From positions 1 to 8,525 of the forward strand of contig JAISRJ010000012.1 in the NCBI GenBank assembly GCA_031273705.1: DNA of 8,525 bases, read 5' to 3'. Within the stretch, counting starts at the first letter, position 1; every line of letters begins with the position of its first letter. The notes beneath the pieces were generated by a model. It ran no database searches. It was not told the origin of the DNA and saw nothing but the letters and a program-made list of their open reading frames with translations. Source of the DNA: Clostridiales bacterium (GTDB taxonomy: Bacteria > Bacillota > Clostridia > Lachnospirales > WQUN01). Position numbers and translations under genes: made by a program. Below are positions 1 to 5,735 of the stretch, piece after piece.

Positions 1-546
1 ATTAGCGACAGCCTTTTCAACAGCCTTTATAAAATCCTCAACTGAAATAGTAACGGACGCGGCCAACTCCGGAATATCCGGTACAGCCGTGTGTTCTTCA
101 TTTACCGCTTTTACCTGAAGCCCTGTAACCTGGTCAACGGTTTTGCCTACACACCAAGCCGCGAAGGCGTCGGCTTGCTCATACCATTCCTTGCCGATAC
201 CGGAAGCGACTTTCATTCCGTATTCATCTTTTAACTCGTATTTAGATTTGACAATCGCGCTTACATCTGACTCAATGGCGCCCTCTTTAGAAAACTGAAC
301 GACAGTTTGCGCTGAATCTATCCGGCATTTAGTAATTTTCCCACTCGCGTCTACCGTAACAGCCGCGATTAATGAATCGACTTGACCCTTAGACCCCGCT
401 TCGTCTGTAGCCGCCGCCGAACTGTCGATAGATGTCACAACACCCAGACCGAGCTTTTCTTCCCCACTTGCGCCGCTGCCGGAGCAGGACGTTAAGAGAA
501 TCGCGGCGGTAGCGCAACAAAAGGCTAAAGCCACTAATTTCTTCAT
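1..546 (-). CDS. EET-associated surface lipoprotein, PplA-like, C-terminus beyond left edge
   Basis: The visible 182 residues start at ATG 546 and run off the window without a stop. The N-terminus is a lipoprotein signal: MKK, a hydrophobic stretch to about residue 18, then lipobox LTSC with Cys21 as the lipidation site. After a Ser/Gly/Ala linker comes one globular domain (about 32-180) with segments GLGVVTSID, KCRIDSAQT, YGMKVASGIGKEWYEQA and a Trp-Cys pair near residue 132. From memory, Firmicute lipoproteins with this pattern often carry two such domains, so a second copy probably lies off the edge (inference). As the last visible gene of an EET operon it should be the exported electron carrier, in the place of Listeria PplA. 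No D-x-x-(S/T)-G-A-(S/T) flavinylation motif is present in the visible part. Its ATG overlaps the eetB stop as ATGA, which implies translational coupling. The lipoprotein call is secure; the electron-carrier role comes from context. Confidence 0.8.
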   Translation of the reverse strand, partial: MKKLVALAFCCATAAILLTSCSGSGASGEEKLGLGVVTSIDSSAAATDEAGSKGQVDSLIAAVTVDASGKITKCRIDSAQTVVQFSKEGAIESDVSAIVKSKYELKDEYGMKVASGIGKEWYEQADAFAAWCVGKTVDQVTGLQVKAVNEEHTAVPDIPELAASVTISVEDFIKAVEKAVAN

Positions 547-1052
547 GAATAATACCCTCCTCTTTTTAATACAGGCAATAAAATTCTTAGCGCCACGCCT
601 GTTATTGTACCTAATATCATTGACAATATCAATACGGTTGGCAAAAAAAACATTATACCCGATACAGTCATTATAATTGATACCGCCGCAATCTGCCCTA
701 AATTAAAAGCTATTGCGCTTGCAATACTTATAATAATATACGAAACTTTATCACCGAATATACTTGCCAGCAGAATAACCATACATATAGACAATATCCC
801 GCCGGACGCGCTCAACAACCCGGCGATTGCGCCTCTGGTTAAAAATACAAACACGGCTTTTAGGATATTAAGGGCAAACGCTTCTTTTTGACCGATAAAA
901 AAAACCGTGTACATAATAATTACATTCGCCAGCCCTAGTTTAACGCCCGGCGGTAAAATTGGCAAAGGTGGGAGCATATTTTCCAAAGCCGAAAGAATTA
1001 CGGCTATGGCAAGCATTATACTCAAACTTGCCAGTCGTTTGACTTGCGAAAT
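543..1052 (-). CDS. eetB: EetB-like Gx transporter family membrane protein
   Basis: This is a small polytopic membrane protein of about 160-169 residues with five or six hydrophobic segments. It carries the family hallmark PPGVKLGLANVIIMY and a later HNLGQ-like element, here FNLGQIAAVS. Such proteins are often labelled heptaprenyl diphosphate synthase component I, but in Listeria EetB is a membrane component of extracellular electron transfer. It lies directly after eetA and overlaps the lipoprotein start by 4 bases (ATGA). The start is uncertain. The first ordinary start codons are TTG 1025 and ATG 1016, and neither has a good ribosome binding site. The open frame upstream encodes SQVKRLASLSIML, which fits the positively charged family N-terminus. 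A strong GAGGTG lies just before ATT 1052, so I mark ATT 1052 as the probable start. A frameshift after ATG 1071 is the alternative. Confidence 0.85.
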   Translation of the reverse strand: MSQVKRLASLSIMLAIAVILSALENMLPPLPILPPGVKLGLANVIIMYTVFFIGQKEAFALNILKAVFVFLTRGAIAGLLSASGGILSICMVILLASIFGDKVSYIIISIASAIAFNLGQIAAVSIIMTVSGIMFFLPTVLILSMILGTITGVALRILLPVLKRGGYYS

Positions 1053-1057
1053 AAGAT

Positions 1058-1064
1058 CACCTCT
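1058..1064 (-). promoter_or_regulatory. Ribosome binding site AGAGGTG before eetB ATT codon
   Basis: On the minus strand AGAGGTG occupies 1064 down to 1058, followed by the 5-base spacer ATCTT and then ATT at 1052. GAGGTG matches the 16S anti-Shine-Dalgarno sequence over six bases. No ATG, GTG or TTG in the eetB frame lies at a usable distance. The GTG inside this motif opens a frame that stops after 12 codons. The site therefore supports initiation at ATT, or marks a place where the reading frame is shifted. Confidence 0.55.
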
Positions 1065-1067
1065 GCT

Positions 1068-1460
1068 TCATTGTGTAACGACATCCGGAGCGTTCAGATC
1101 CACGGTCGCCCCGGAAATCCTCACAGCGACGCGATTCGGCAAGCAAACCGCCGCTTGACCGGGCTTGGATATATATCCGGTATGCACACAAACTTTATCG
1201 GGGCAATCAGATTCCACAAAAGCTATGGCGCCGTTTTTTACAGAAAACCTGATAGCCTCATGTTCGGGCAATAAAAATTGCGCGTCACTTAAAAGATCAA
1301 CCGTTCGGACTACCGTGTTGTTTACCAGTATTTCGCAGAGTACACGCGGCGATGGGCGAGCATTATTGTACGCCACAATAATTCCGACAAGAATTATTAT
1401 GCCCAGAATGACTAAAAAATCTGTTCGCCTAAATACCGGTCTGGTAAATTCACGTCTCAA
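1068..1460 (-). CDS. eetA: EetA-like NusG domain II membrane-anchored protein
   Basis: The 130-residue protein has a basic N-terminus (RRE, RRTD), one membrane segment at about 15-31, and an extracytoplasmic beta-rich domain. The C-terminal part shows the NusG domain II family signature: ESDCPDKVCVHTGYIS followed by GQAAVCLPNRVAVRI, with Cys86, Cys91 and Cys106 conserved in spacing. Despite the domain name it is not a transcription factor. In the Listeria EET pathway EetA works with EetB at the membrane and is thought to help electrons move from quinol to external flavins. The length is normal for the family. The start is TTG 1460, overlapping the dmkA stop as TTGA. A weak GGGG lies about nine bases upstream, and no better start fits the domain. 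The stop at 1068 sits inside an ATGA just before eetB. Confidence 0.9.
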   Translation of the reverse strand: MRREFTRPVFRRTDFLVILGIIILVGIIVAYNNARPSPRVLCEILVNNTVVRTVDLLSDAQFLLPEHEAIRFSVKNGAIAFVESDCPDKVCVHTGYISKPGQAAVCLPNRVAVRISGATVDLNAPDVVTQ

Positions 1461-2368
1461 ACCAAGCGCCCCAAAAAAATCGCAATCATATAAGGAATCA
1501 ATATCAAAATAAAATTCTTTAAGCTAAGAATAAACGTGGTTGACTTCTCCGGCTTTTTGGTAAAAGCCGTGACATTTTTCATAACAAACGGCAAAGTGAC
1601 AAACATCAATCCGCAAAATAGCAACGGTAAGGCTTTCACAAATATAGCGGCGTAAATCACGGCATAAACCCCAATGTAAAGCAGTCTATAGATTTTTAAA
1701 GCCAGGTCCTTTCCAATATAGTAGGGTAAGGTAAACCTGTTTACTTTTGTATCGCGCTCTACATCACAAATATTATTGGCCAGCATTATTGCGGAAATAC
1801 AGAAAACGGCGGGAAGAGTAACCAAAACCAATCGAATCATATTAAGCATATTCACTTGCAATTGCATAAACTCGTTCGCAAACTGTAAATCCACCAAATA
1901 TCCCTTGGGTAGATTTATAAATACAATCATAAAGGTGATGCAAAATCCCTGCACCAGCCCAGAAAAAATTTCTCCATAGGGTGTCCTGGATAAACAAATC
2001 GGAGTTGCGGAATAAAAAATTCCAGTGAAAAAGCAAAGTATTCCGGTAAATAAAATAATCGGTCCAAAAACGTATGTAAGATACAAACCCATCAATATAG
2101 ATAGCGAAGTCATGCTGATAATGAGCGTTAACGAGACCATTTTGGAAAAATGCGGACTTTCACCGGAACGTCGTTTATCCAGATAATTGTTTATCATAGT
2201 TACGGGCAGATCGAACAGCATTATATCAACGGCGAAAAAAGCCGAGTAAAACACGTCTATCCTGCCCTGCAAATAAAACACATACGCCAACCCGATTAAA
2301 AACGGTACAAAACTCGCTATCTTCGTCGTTATTTCAATAAATTTCAAGAATCTTTTAATAATATACAT
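1457..2368 (-). CDS. dmkA: UbiA-family prenyltransferase, DmkA-like (demethylmenaquinone synthesis)
   Basis: The 303-residue protein has eight or nine hydrophobic segments and both Asp-rich loops of UbiA prenyltransferases. The first is INNYLDKRRSG (Asn60, Asn61, Asp64). The second is NNICDVERDTKVNRFTLP (Asp202, Asp206), whose form matches MenA/DmkA rather than protohaem or chlorophyll branches. Between them lies YSATPICLSRTPYGEIFSG, another MenA-like segment. The family joins a polyprenyl chain to 1,4-dihydroxy-2-naphthoate at the membrane to give demethylmenaquinone. Next to dmkB, ndh2, eetA and eetB it should be the EET-dedicated paralogue described in Listeria rather than the housekeeping MenA. 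ATG 2368 follows the dmkB TAA directly (TAAATG), and the upstream ribosome binding site is weak (CCGGGTC), so translation is probably coupled. Exact substrate is inferred. Confidence 0.9.
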   Translation of the reverse strand: MYIIKRFLKFIEITTKIASFVPFLIGLAYVFYLQGRIDVFYSAFFAVDIMLFDLPVTMINNYLDKRRSGESPHFSKMVSLTLIISMTSLSILMGLYLTYVFGPIILFTGILCFFTGIFYSATPICLSRTPYGEIFSGLVQGFCITFMIVFINLPKGYLVDLQFANEFMQLQVNMLNMIRLVLVTLPAVFCISAIMLANNICDVERDTKVNRFTLPYYIGKDLALKIYRLLYIGVYAVIYAAIFVKALPLLFCGLMFVTLPFVMKNVTAFTKKPEKSTTFILSLKNFILILIPYMIAIFLGRLV

Positions 2369-3385
2369 TTAAAATGACCCGGAAGCCACTAAGGCTTTGT
2401 TTAGAATTAATTCCAACATTTCTCGCTTCTTGCCTGTATAACCGCCGTCAAGTAATTTTGCGGCCTTTTTCGCGTAACGTCCCGCGATAGATTTTGCGGC
2501 TTCAACTCCACCGGATTGTTGGATTGCGTCGGAAATGTCCTCGACTCGCTTGTGGGAGTAAAGAACATCCTTTACATCCGAAATCAATTCAGGCGTCCTA
2601 AGCAATGCCATTATAATCGGAAGAGTTATAACACCTTGCGGCAAATCATGTCTAACCGGTTTTTGCGCGTTCGCGGTATCCAATTGGTAATCCTTACAGT
2701 CGTCAATTATCTGAAAAACCATTCCCACGTACCAACCAAATCGCCCGGCCTTGGATAATTCCGTCTCGTTTCTTTCTTGAGGAATAAAACCAGCCCCGGT
2801 CATTGCCGATATTCGGAACAGCTCAGCGGTCTTGCCGGAGATAATTTTTAGATACGTTCTCGGAGCCAATTCCAGATTAGAGGCATTTCTTAATTGATTA
2901 AACTCACCTTCGCAGATTCGAGTCAGCAACGGCAAATATTTCTTGAAAGAGGGATCCAACTCAGTCGGTTTGTCCTTAGTGGACTCATATGCCTTCAGCG
3001 CGGCGCTCATCGCTAGACAAAGCAGATAATCCCCAATAATAACCGCGCTTTTTTTCCCAAATTTGCTCTGTGCGCTTTCAATACCCCTTCTGGTTGGGGC
3101 GTCGTCAATTATATCATCATGAACAAGTGTCGCCAGATGGAACAACTCTATAGCCGAGGCGGCAAATACAGCCGCGCCCGGCACATTTAGCTCATTATCA
3201 GCAGCGTAGGTCAGCAATAAAGCCGCCCGCGCGTTTTTACCCATCGCCGACGAGAAATGGTTCATTACGTCATTAATGGGCGGCGGACAGTTTCCAAAAA
3301 TATCATATAATGTCTGAGAGGTAAATTCTCTGGCTTCGCTCAAAGTACATACGTCAGGATATTCGCGTGAAAAGCGATTAATCAT
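2369..3385 (-). CDS. dmkB: All-trans polyprenyl diphosphate synthase, DmkB-like
   Basis: The 338-residue cytoplasmic enzyme has both Mg-binding motifs of trans-prenyl synthases: LVHDDIIDDAPTRRG (Asp90, Asp91, Asp94, Arg99, Arg100) and FQIIDDCKDY (Asp228, Asp229, Asp232). It also has the Lys185-Thr186 pair and a GKNAR segment (Lys50, Arg53) in place of the usual GGKRxRP. It condenses isopentenyl diphosphate onto an allylic primer to build a long prenyl chain. The fifth residue before the first Asp motif is Ala85. A small residue there fits a long-chain rather than a farnesyl or geranylgeranyl product (inference from known chain-length rules). Context makes it the side-chain supplier for the UbiA enzyme that follows. 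ATG 3385 lies inside the end of ndh2, giving an 8-base overlap. There is no strong ribosome binding site, which suggests coupling to ndh2 translation. Confidence 0.92.
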   Translation of the reverse strand: MINRFSREYPDVCTLSEAREFTSQTLYDIFGNCPPPINDVMNHFSSAMGKNARAALLLTYAADNELNVPGAAVFAASAIELFHLATLVHDDIIDDAPTRRGIESAQSKFGKKSAVIIGDYLLCLAMSAALKAYESTKDKPTELDPSFKKYLPLLTRICEGEFNQLRNASNLELAPRTYLKIISGKTAELFRISAMTGAGFIPQERNETELSKAGRFGWYVGMVFQIIDDCKDYQLDTANAQKPVRHDLPQGVITLPIIMALLRTPELISDVKDVLYSHKRVEDISDAIQQSGGVEAAKSIAGRYAKKAAKLLDGGYTGKKREMLELILNKALVASGSF

Positions 3386-5336
3386 TGTAGAGATACCATC
3401 TTTTCACGGGTTTTATTTTTTTCCACCAATTTTTCAAAAACGGCATAACATAATAATCCAGCGAAATAACGCGACCGGCGCCGAACATCATAGCCACCCC
3501 CGCGAATAACATCCACCATGTACTAAAATAAATACCCGTGCTGGTAATAAACATAAACTGCAATATTATAGAATACACTCCTGAGATTGTGGTAAACAAC
3601 CCGCCAAGTAACGCCAGCCCTACCAAAATTTCGGATACTACAATAACGAACTGCATTGTATTTTGAACCGGTGAAGAATACATAACAAATGTTTCCATAA
3701 TCCAATCCATCAAACCCACTTGCAATTTAAAAGCCAGTTCGCCGCCGTCAACCAAAATTACCCTGGCCAAGCCCATAATATTCCAATTAAGCCATACAGT
3801 GCCACCCGCTGCCGACCCCCCGGCAACCGTGGCGGCGGTCGTGGCATCCACGGCCGCGGTTGTCGCGTCCGCCGCGGCTGCGCCAACAGGACCATTTAAT
3901 ATATTTTCGTAAAATTGATTAGCGCCGCTAAAAAACGGAGTAAGTCTTGGACCGGTAAGCCAACCCTCCTGTATTTTTATAATTCCCTCTCGTAGCCAGT
4001 AAAAGCCCAGATACATTCGCAAAGGCACCAAGAAAAACGTGGCTGATCTATTGGATAGATGCCCTCCCACAAAGCTGCGTCTATTTCTAACTTGAAAGAA
4101 TTCGTGATTAAGATATGAAAAAATCTTATTCCATCCAAGCACCTCCAAGAAATACAACAGGTTTACAAAATGCTTGGCAAGCATAGCAAACGGCGAAGGC
4201 AAAGAGAAAAACCTTCCGGGTAATCCCAAATAGCAAGCACCGTATCGCCCGCCCACGCATACCATGACACCATGGAACTTAGGCGCGTATTTTTGCGGCT
4301 GCCCACTGCCCAAAGCATCGGCCAACAGATTATGAGCGACCGTTTTCGCGCTGGCTTCCGCGTTTTCAACCATTTGAGGAACGGGAGCCTTTTCACCTTC
4401 GGCGGTAAAATAAATATTATCGCCGGCTACATATACCGACGGATTCGCGATAGAACGCAAATATTCGTCCGTAACTATTCTGCCCCTTCCGGCTTGCGGC
4501 AAGGATTCGAGACCGCGTGACAGATCAGCGGATTCTATACCCGCGGTCCAAATTACGGTATTTGTTTTGACCGTATGCTCTTGGTTGTTATGTTTATACA
4601 CAATATAATCAGCGCCCACTTCTGATATATCCGTCTTTAACATAAGATTAACGCCCATTTTGTTAAGGCGCCTCGCTACTTTAGCGGATTGCTTGTTTGG
4701 AAGGATAGTACAAACGCGCTCCAGCAAATCCACCTCAATCAGCGAAACCATCTTGGGATCTATCTCAAAACGATCACAGAGCACAGGCACATATTCAGCC
4801 AGTTCGCCCATCATTTCCACACCGGTAAATCCCGCGCCGACTACATAAAAAGTCAATAATTCTTTTTTCTTCCGCTCGTCCAATTCGGAAACCGCTTTGC
4901 GGAACATGTTTTGAATATGCTCGCGCAGTTTAATGGCGTCCTCGTAGGACCACAGTGTAAATGTATTCTCAACAGCGCCCTTTACATTAAAAAAAGTCGG
5001 CTTAGAACCCGCGGCAACAACAACGTAATCGTAAGGATATTCAGATTTTTGGCCTTTAATAACTTTGCCTTCTACATCAATTTCGTTCACATAGTCTGTA
5101 ACGATATTCACAGCCCTACCTGCAAACACTTTATCCAGGCTGATTTTAATACTCTCTTCCTCTACGCGGCACGCCGCTACTTCGTGCAATTCGGTAAGCA
5201 TAGTATGAAATTTATGTTTGTCAATAATTGTGACTTCAAACTCATCTTGCTTCTTAAATTTTTTCAAACTCTTGGCAAGATGTTTGGCGGTAAGCACGCC
5301 CGCATACCCTGCGCCTACAATAACAATACGTTTCAT
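3378..5336 (-). CDS. ndh2: Type II NADH dehydrogenase (NDH-2) with DoxX-like membrane extension
   Basis: The 652-residue flavoprotein oxidises NADH and reduces membrane quinone without pumping protons. FAD site: VGAGYAG at residues 7-13 (Gly8, Gly10, Gly13). NADH site: VVGAGFTGVE around Gly167, Gly169, Gly172. Further family marks are VIWTAGI (261-267), VYVAGDN (301-307) and PQMVENAEASAKTVA, the quinone-site helix region. Ordinary NDH-2 is about 400-430 residues. Here a C-terminal extension of about 220 residues has several hydrophobic segments, beginning VPLRMYLGFYWLREGI and ending in a basic WWKKIKPVKRW tail, and resembles DoxX. Listeria EET Ndh2 also has a membrane extension, so this supports the EET assignment. 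An Ala/Thr-rich insert splits the extension. ATG 5336 is chosen because GGAGAGGGTGG lies just upstream and the FAD motif starts at once. ATG 5372 adds 12 residues but sits almost on the predicted transcript start. Confidence 0.93.
   Translation of the reverse strand: MKRIVIVGAGYAGVLTAKHLAKSLKKFKKQDEFEVTIIDKHKFHTMLTELHEVAACRVEEESIKISLDKVFAGRAVNIVTDYVNEIDVEGKVIKGQKSEYPYDYVVVAAGSKPTFFNVKGAVENTFTLWSYEDAIKLREHIQNMFRKAVSELDERKKKELLTFYVVGAGFTGVEMMGELAEYVPVLCDRFEIDPKMVSLIEVDLLERVCTILPNKQSAKVARRLNKMGVNLMLKTDISEVGADYIVYKHNNQEHTVKTNTVIWTAGIESADLSRGLESLPQAGRGRIVTDEYLRSIANPSVYVAGDNIYFTAEGEKAPVPQMVENAEASAKTVAHNLLADALGSGQPQKYAPKFHGVMVCVGGRYGACYLGLPGRFFSLPSPFAMLAKHFVNLLYFLEVLGWNKIFSYLNHEFFQVRNRRSFVGGHLSNRSATFFLVPLRMYLGFYWLREGIIKIQEGWLTGPRLTPFFSGANQFYENILNGPVGAAAADATTAAVDATTAATVAGGSAAGGTVWLNWNIMGLARVILVDGGELAFKLQVGLMDWIMETFVMYSSPVQNTMQFVIVVSEILVGLALLGGLFTTISGVYSIILQFMFITSTGIYFSTWWMLFAGVAMMFGAGRVISLDYYVMPFLKNWWKKIKPVKRWYLYND
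3790..3890 (-). repeat. Ala/Thr/Gly-rich low-complexity insert within ndh2
   Basis: This GC-rich stretch encodes GPVGAAAADATTAAVDATTAA followed by a Gly/Ser/Ala segment and GGTV. The unit DATTAA appears twice, five codons apart in translation. It sits between the first DoxX-like helix, with its FYENILN loop, and the remaining helices, so it probably forms a flexible loop. It is in frame and free of stops, and nucleotide composition here is visibly richer in G and C than the rest of the gene. Confidence 0.7.
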
Positions 5337-5340
5337 GACC

Positions 5341-5351
5341 CCACCCTCTCC
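5341..5351 (-). promoter_or_regulatory. Ribosome binding site of ndh2
   Basis: On the minus strand GGAGAGGGTGG runs from 5351 to 5341, and the GAGG core is eight bases before ATG 5336. It decides the start in favour of MKRIVIVGAG over the in-frame ATG at 5372. Confidence 0.75.
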
Positions 5352-5384
5352 GATAGATAGGATATAACTCATAACTACAGAGAT

Positions 5385-5412
5385 ATTATATCACTCTTTT
5401 ATAATCTGTAAA
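5385..5412 (-). promoter_or_regulatory. Sigma-A-type promoter of the EET operon
   Basis: Minus strand -35 element TTTACA (5412..5407), a 16-base spacer, and a perfect -10 element TATAAT (5390..5385). Transcription would start near 5378, giving an untranslated leader of about 40 bases before ndh2. It is the only well-spaced promoter seen in front of the operon, and the overlapping genes downstream would all depend on it. Confidence 0.7.
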
Positions 5413-5500
5413 TATTACGTTTATTTATTCACAGTAATTATAGCGGTTTCAAAAATAAACGGAAAATTGTCATAAGTGATTCACAGAAAATTTCGGCGGC

Positions 5501-5529
5501 TTGACTAACGGCTTTTAGACTGCTAGAGT
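5501..5529 (+). promoter_or_regulatory. Promoter of the mannitol dehydrogenase-family gene
   Basis: The -35 element TTGACT (5501..5506) is followed by a 17-base spacer and the -10 element TAGAGT (5524..5529). A TGC just before it makes an extended -10. The expected start is about 5535..5537, inside the inverted repeats described next. The leader to the start codon would then be about 200 bases. Confidence 0.65.
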
Positions 5530-5530
5530 T

Positions 5531-5558
5531 ATACTCGTGAGTATGTTTTTATACTCAC
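5531..5558 (+). promoter_or_regulatory. Operator-like inverted repeats at transcription start
   Basis: Three copies of one hexamer in alternating orientation are seen: ATACTC (5531), GAGTAT (5539) and ATACTC (5551). The last two extend to an 8-bp inverted repeat, GTGAGTAT (5537..5544) and ATACTCAC (5551..5558), around a 6-base centre GTTTTT. Location at or just after the predicted start suits a repressor operator, for example for a sugar-acid regulator. It could also form a weak 5' hairpin in the RNA. No regulator gene is adjacent, so the binding protein is unknown. Confidence 0.5.
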
Positions 5559-5595
5559 AAGCGTAAGCGTTTTCCAATGACATACGAGAATTTTT

Positions 5596-5641
5596 GGCGC
5601 AAGACAAAAAAGATGGTTGCGCCGCGTACCCGCGGGTACGC
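5596..5641 (+). other. Two abutting GC-rich hairpins in the 5' leader
   Basis: The first stem pairs GGCGCAA (5596..5602) with TTGCGCC (5617..5623) across a 14-base A-rich loop. The second starts at the very next base: 5624..5641 is the exact palindrome GCGTACCCGCGGGTACGC, able to fold as a 7-bp stem with a CGCG loop. TTGCG at 5617 could instead pair with CGCAA at 5639..5643, so alternative folds exist. No U-run follows either stem, so neither is an obvious terminator. I do not recognise a known riboswitch class here. Confidence 0.5.
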
Positions 5642-5722
5642 AAGTAGCCGTCTGGTGAGGTATTGTGCTAAAAAGACCGTACGGATGGCAAATGATTTCG
5701 CTTGCGGGTATATGTCAAACAC

Positions 5723-5728
5723 AGGAGG
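5723..5728 (+). promoter_or_regulatory. Ribosome binding site AGGAGG that fixes the oxidoreductase start
   Basis: A perfect AGGAGG ends seven bases before ATG 5736. It outweighs the longer in-frame option from ATG 5577, which has no such site and would add 53 non-family residues. Confidence 0.85.
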
Positions 5729-5735
5729 AATTTTA

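Larger units (their letters stand above)
5337..5735. other. Divergent intergenic region between EET operon and oxidoreductase gene
   Basis: This 399-base stretch contains no convincing gene. From left to right it holds the ndh2 ribosome binding site and short leader, the minus-strand EET promoter, an AT-rich spacer with two ATTCACAG octamers (5427..5434 and 5479..5486), the plus-strand promoter, operator-like inverted repeats, and the long structured leader of the oxidoreductase gene. The frame from ATG 5577 stays open into that gene but lacks a ribosome binding site and resembles no protein I recognise. Confidence 0.75.

Noticed and set aside
543..1052. EetB annotated as heptaprenyl diphosphate synthase component I
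   Set aside because: The protein is a multi-helix membrane protein with no prenyl synthase motifs, and the real synthase in this operon is at 2369..3385.
1068..1460. EetA as a transcription antitermination factor because of the NusG domain II name
   Set aside because: It has an N-terminal membrane anchor, lacks the NusG N-terminal and KOW domains, and carries the CPDKxC/CLPN pattern of the EET-associated family.
4911..5360. 149-residue plus-strand open frame
   Set aside because: It is antisense to the conserved FAD-binding part of ndh2, has no ribosome binding site or recognisable domain, and is explained as a shadow.
5337..5372. Upstream in-frame ATG at 5372 as the ndh2 start (12 extra residues)
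   Set aside because: It lies only about six bases from the predicted transcript start, has no ribosome binding site, and the FAD-binding strand begins directly after ATG 5336, which has a strong one.
5437..5442. Second minus-strand TATAAT as an EET promoter
   Set aside because: No acceptable -35 element lies 15-19 bases upstream, whereas the TATAAT at 5385..5390 has TTTACA at 16 bases.
5644..5690. Resemblance to group II intron domain V (AGCCGT ... CGTACGG)
   Set aside because: The pairing is broken, the interval is too long for a 34-base domain V, and there is no reverse transcriptase or other intron domain nearby.
5577..5735. N-terminal extension of the oxidoreductase from ATG 5577
   Set aside because: No ribosome binding site, no family similarity in the 53 extra residues, and GC-rich hairpins run through it, while AGGAGG precedes ATG 5736.
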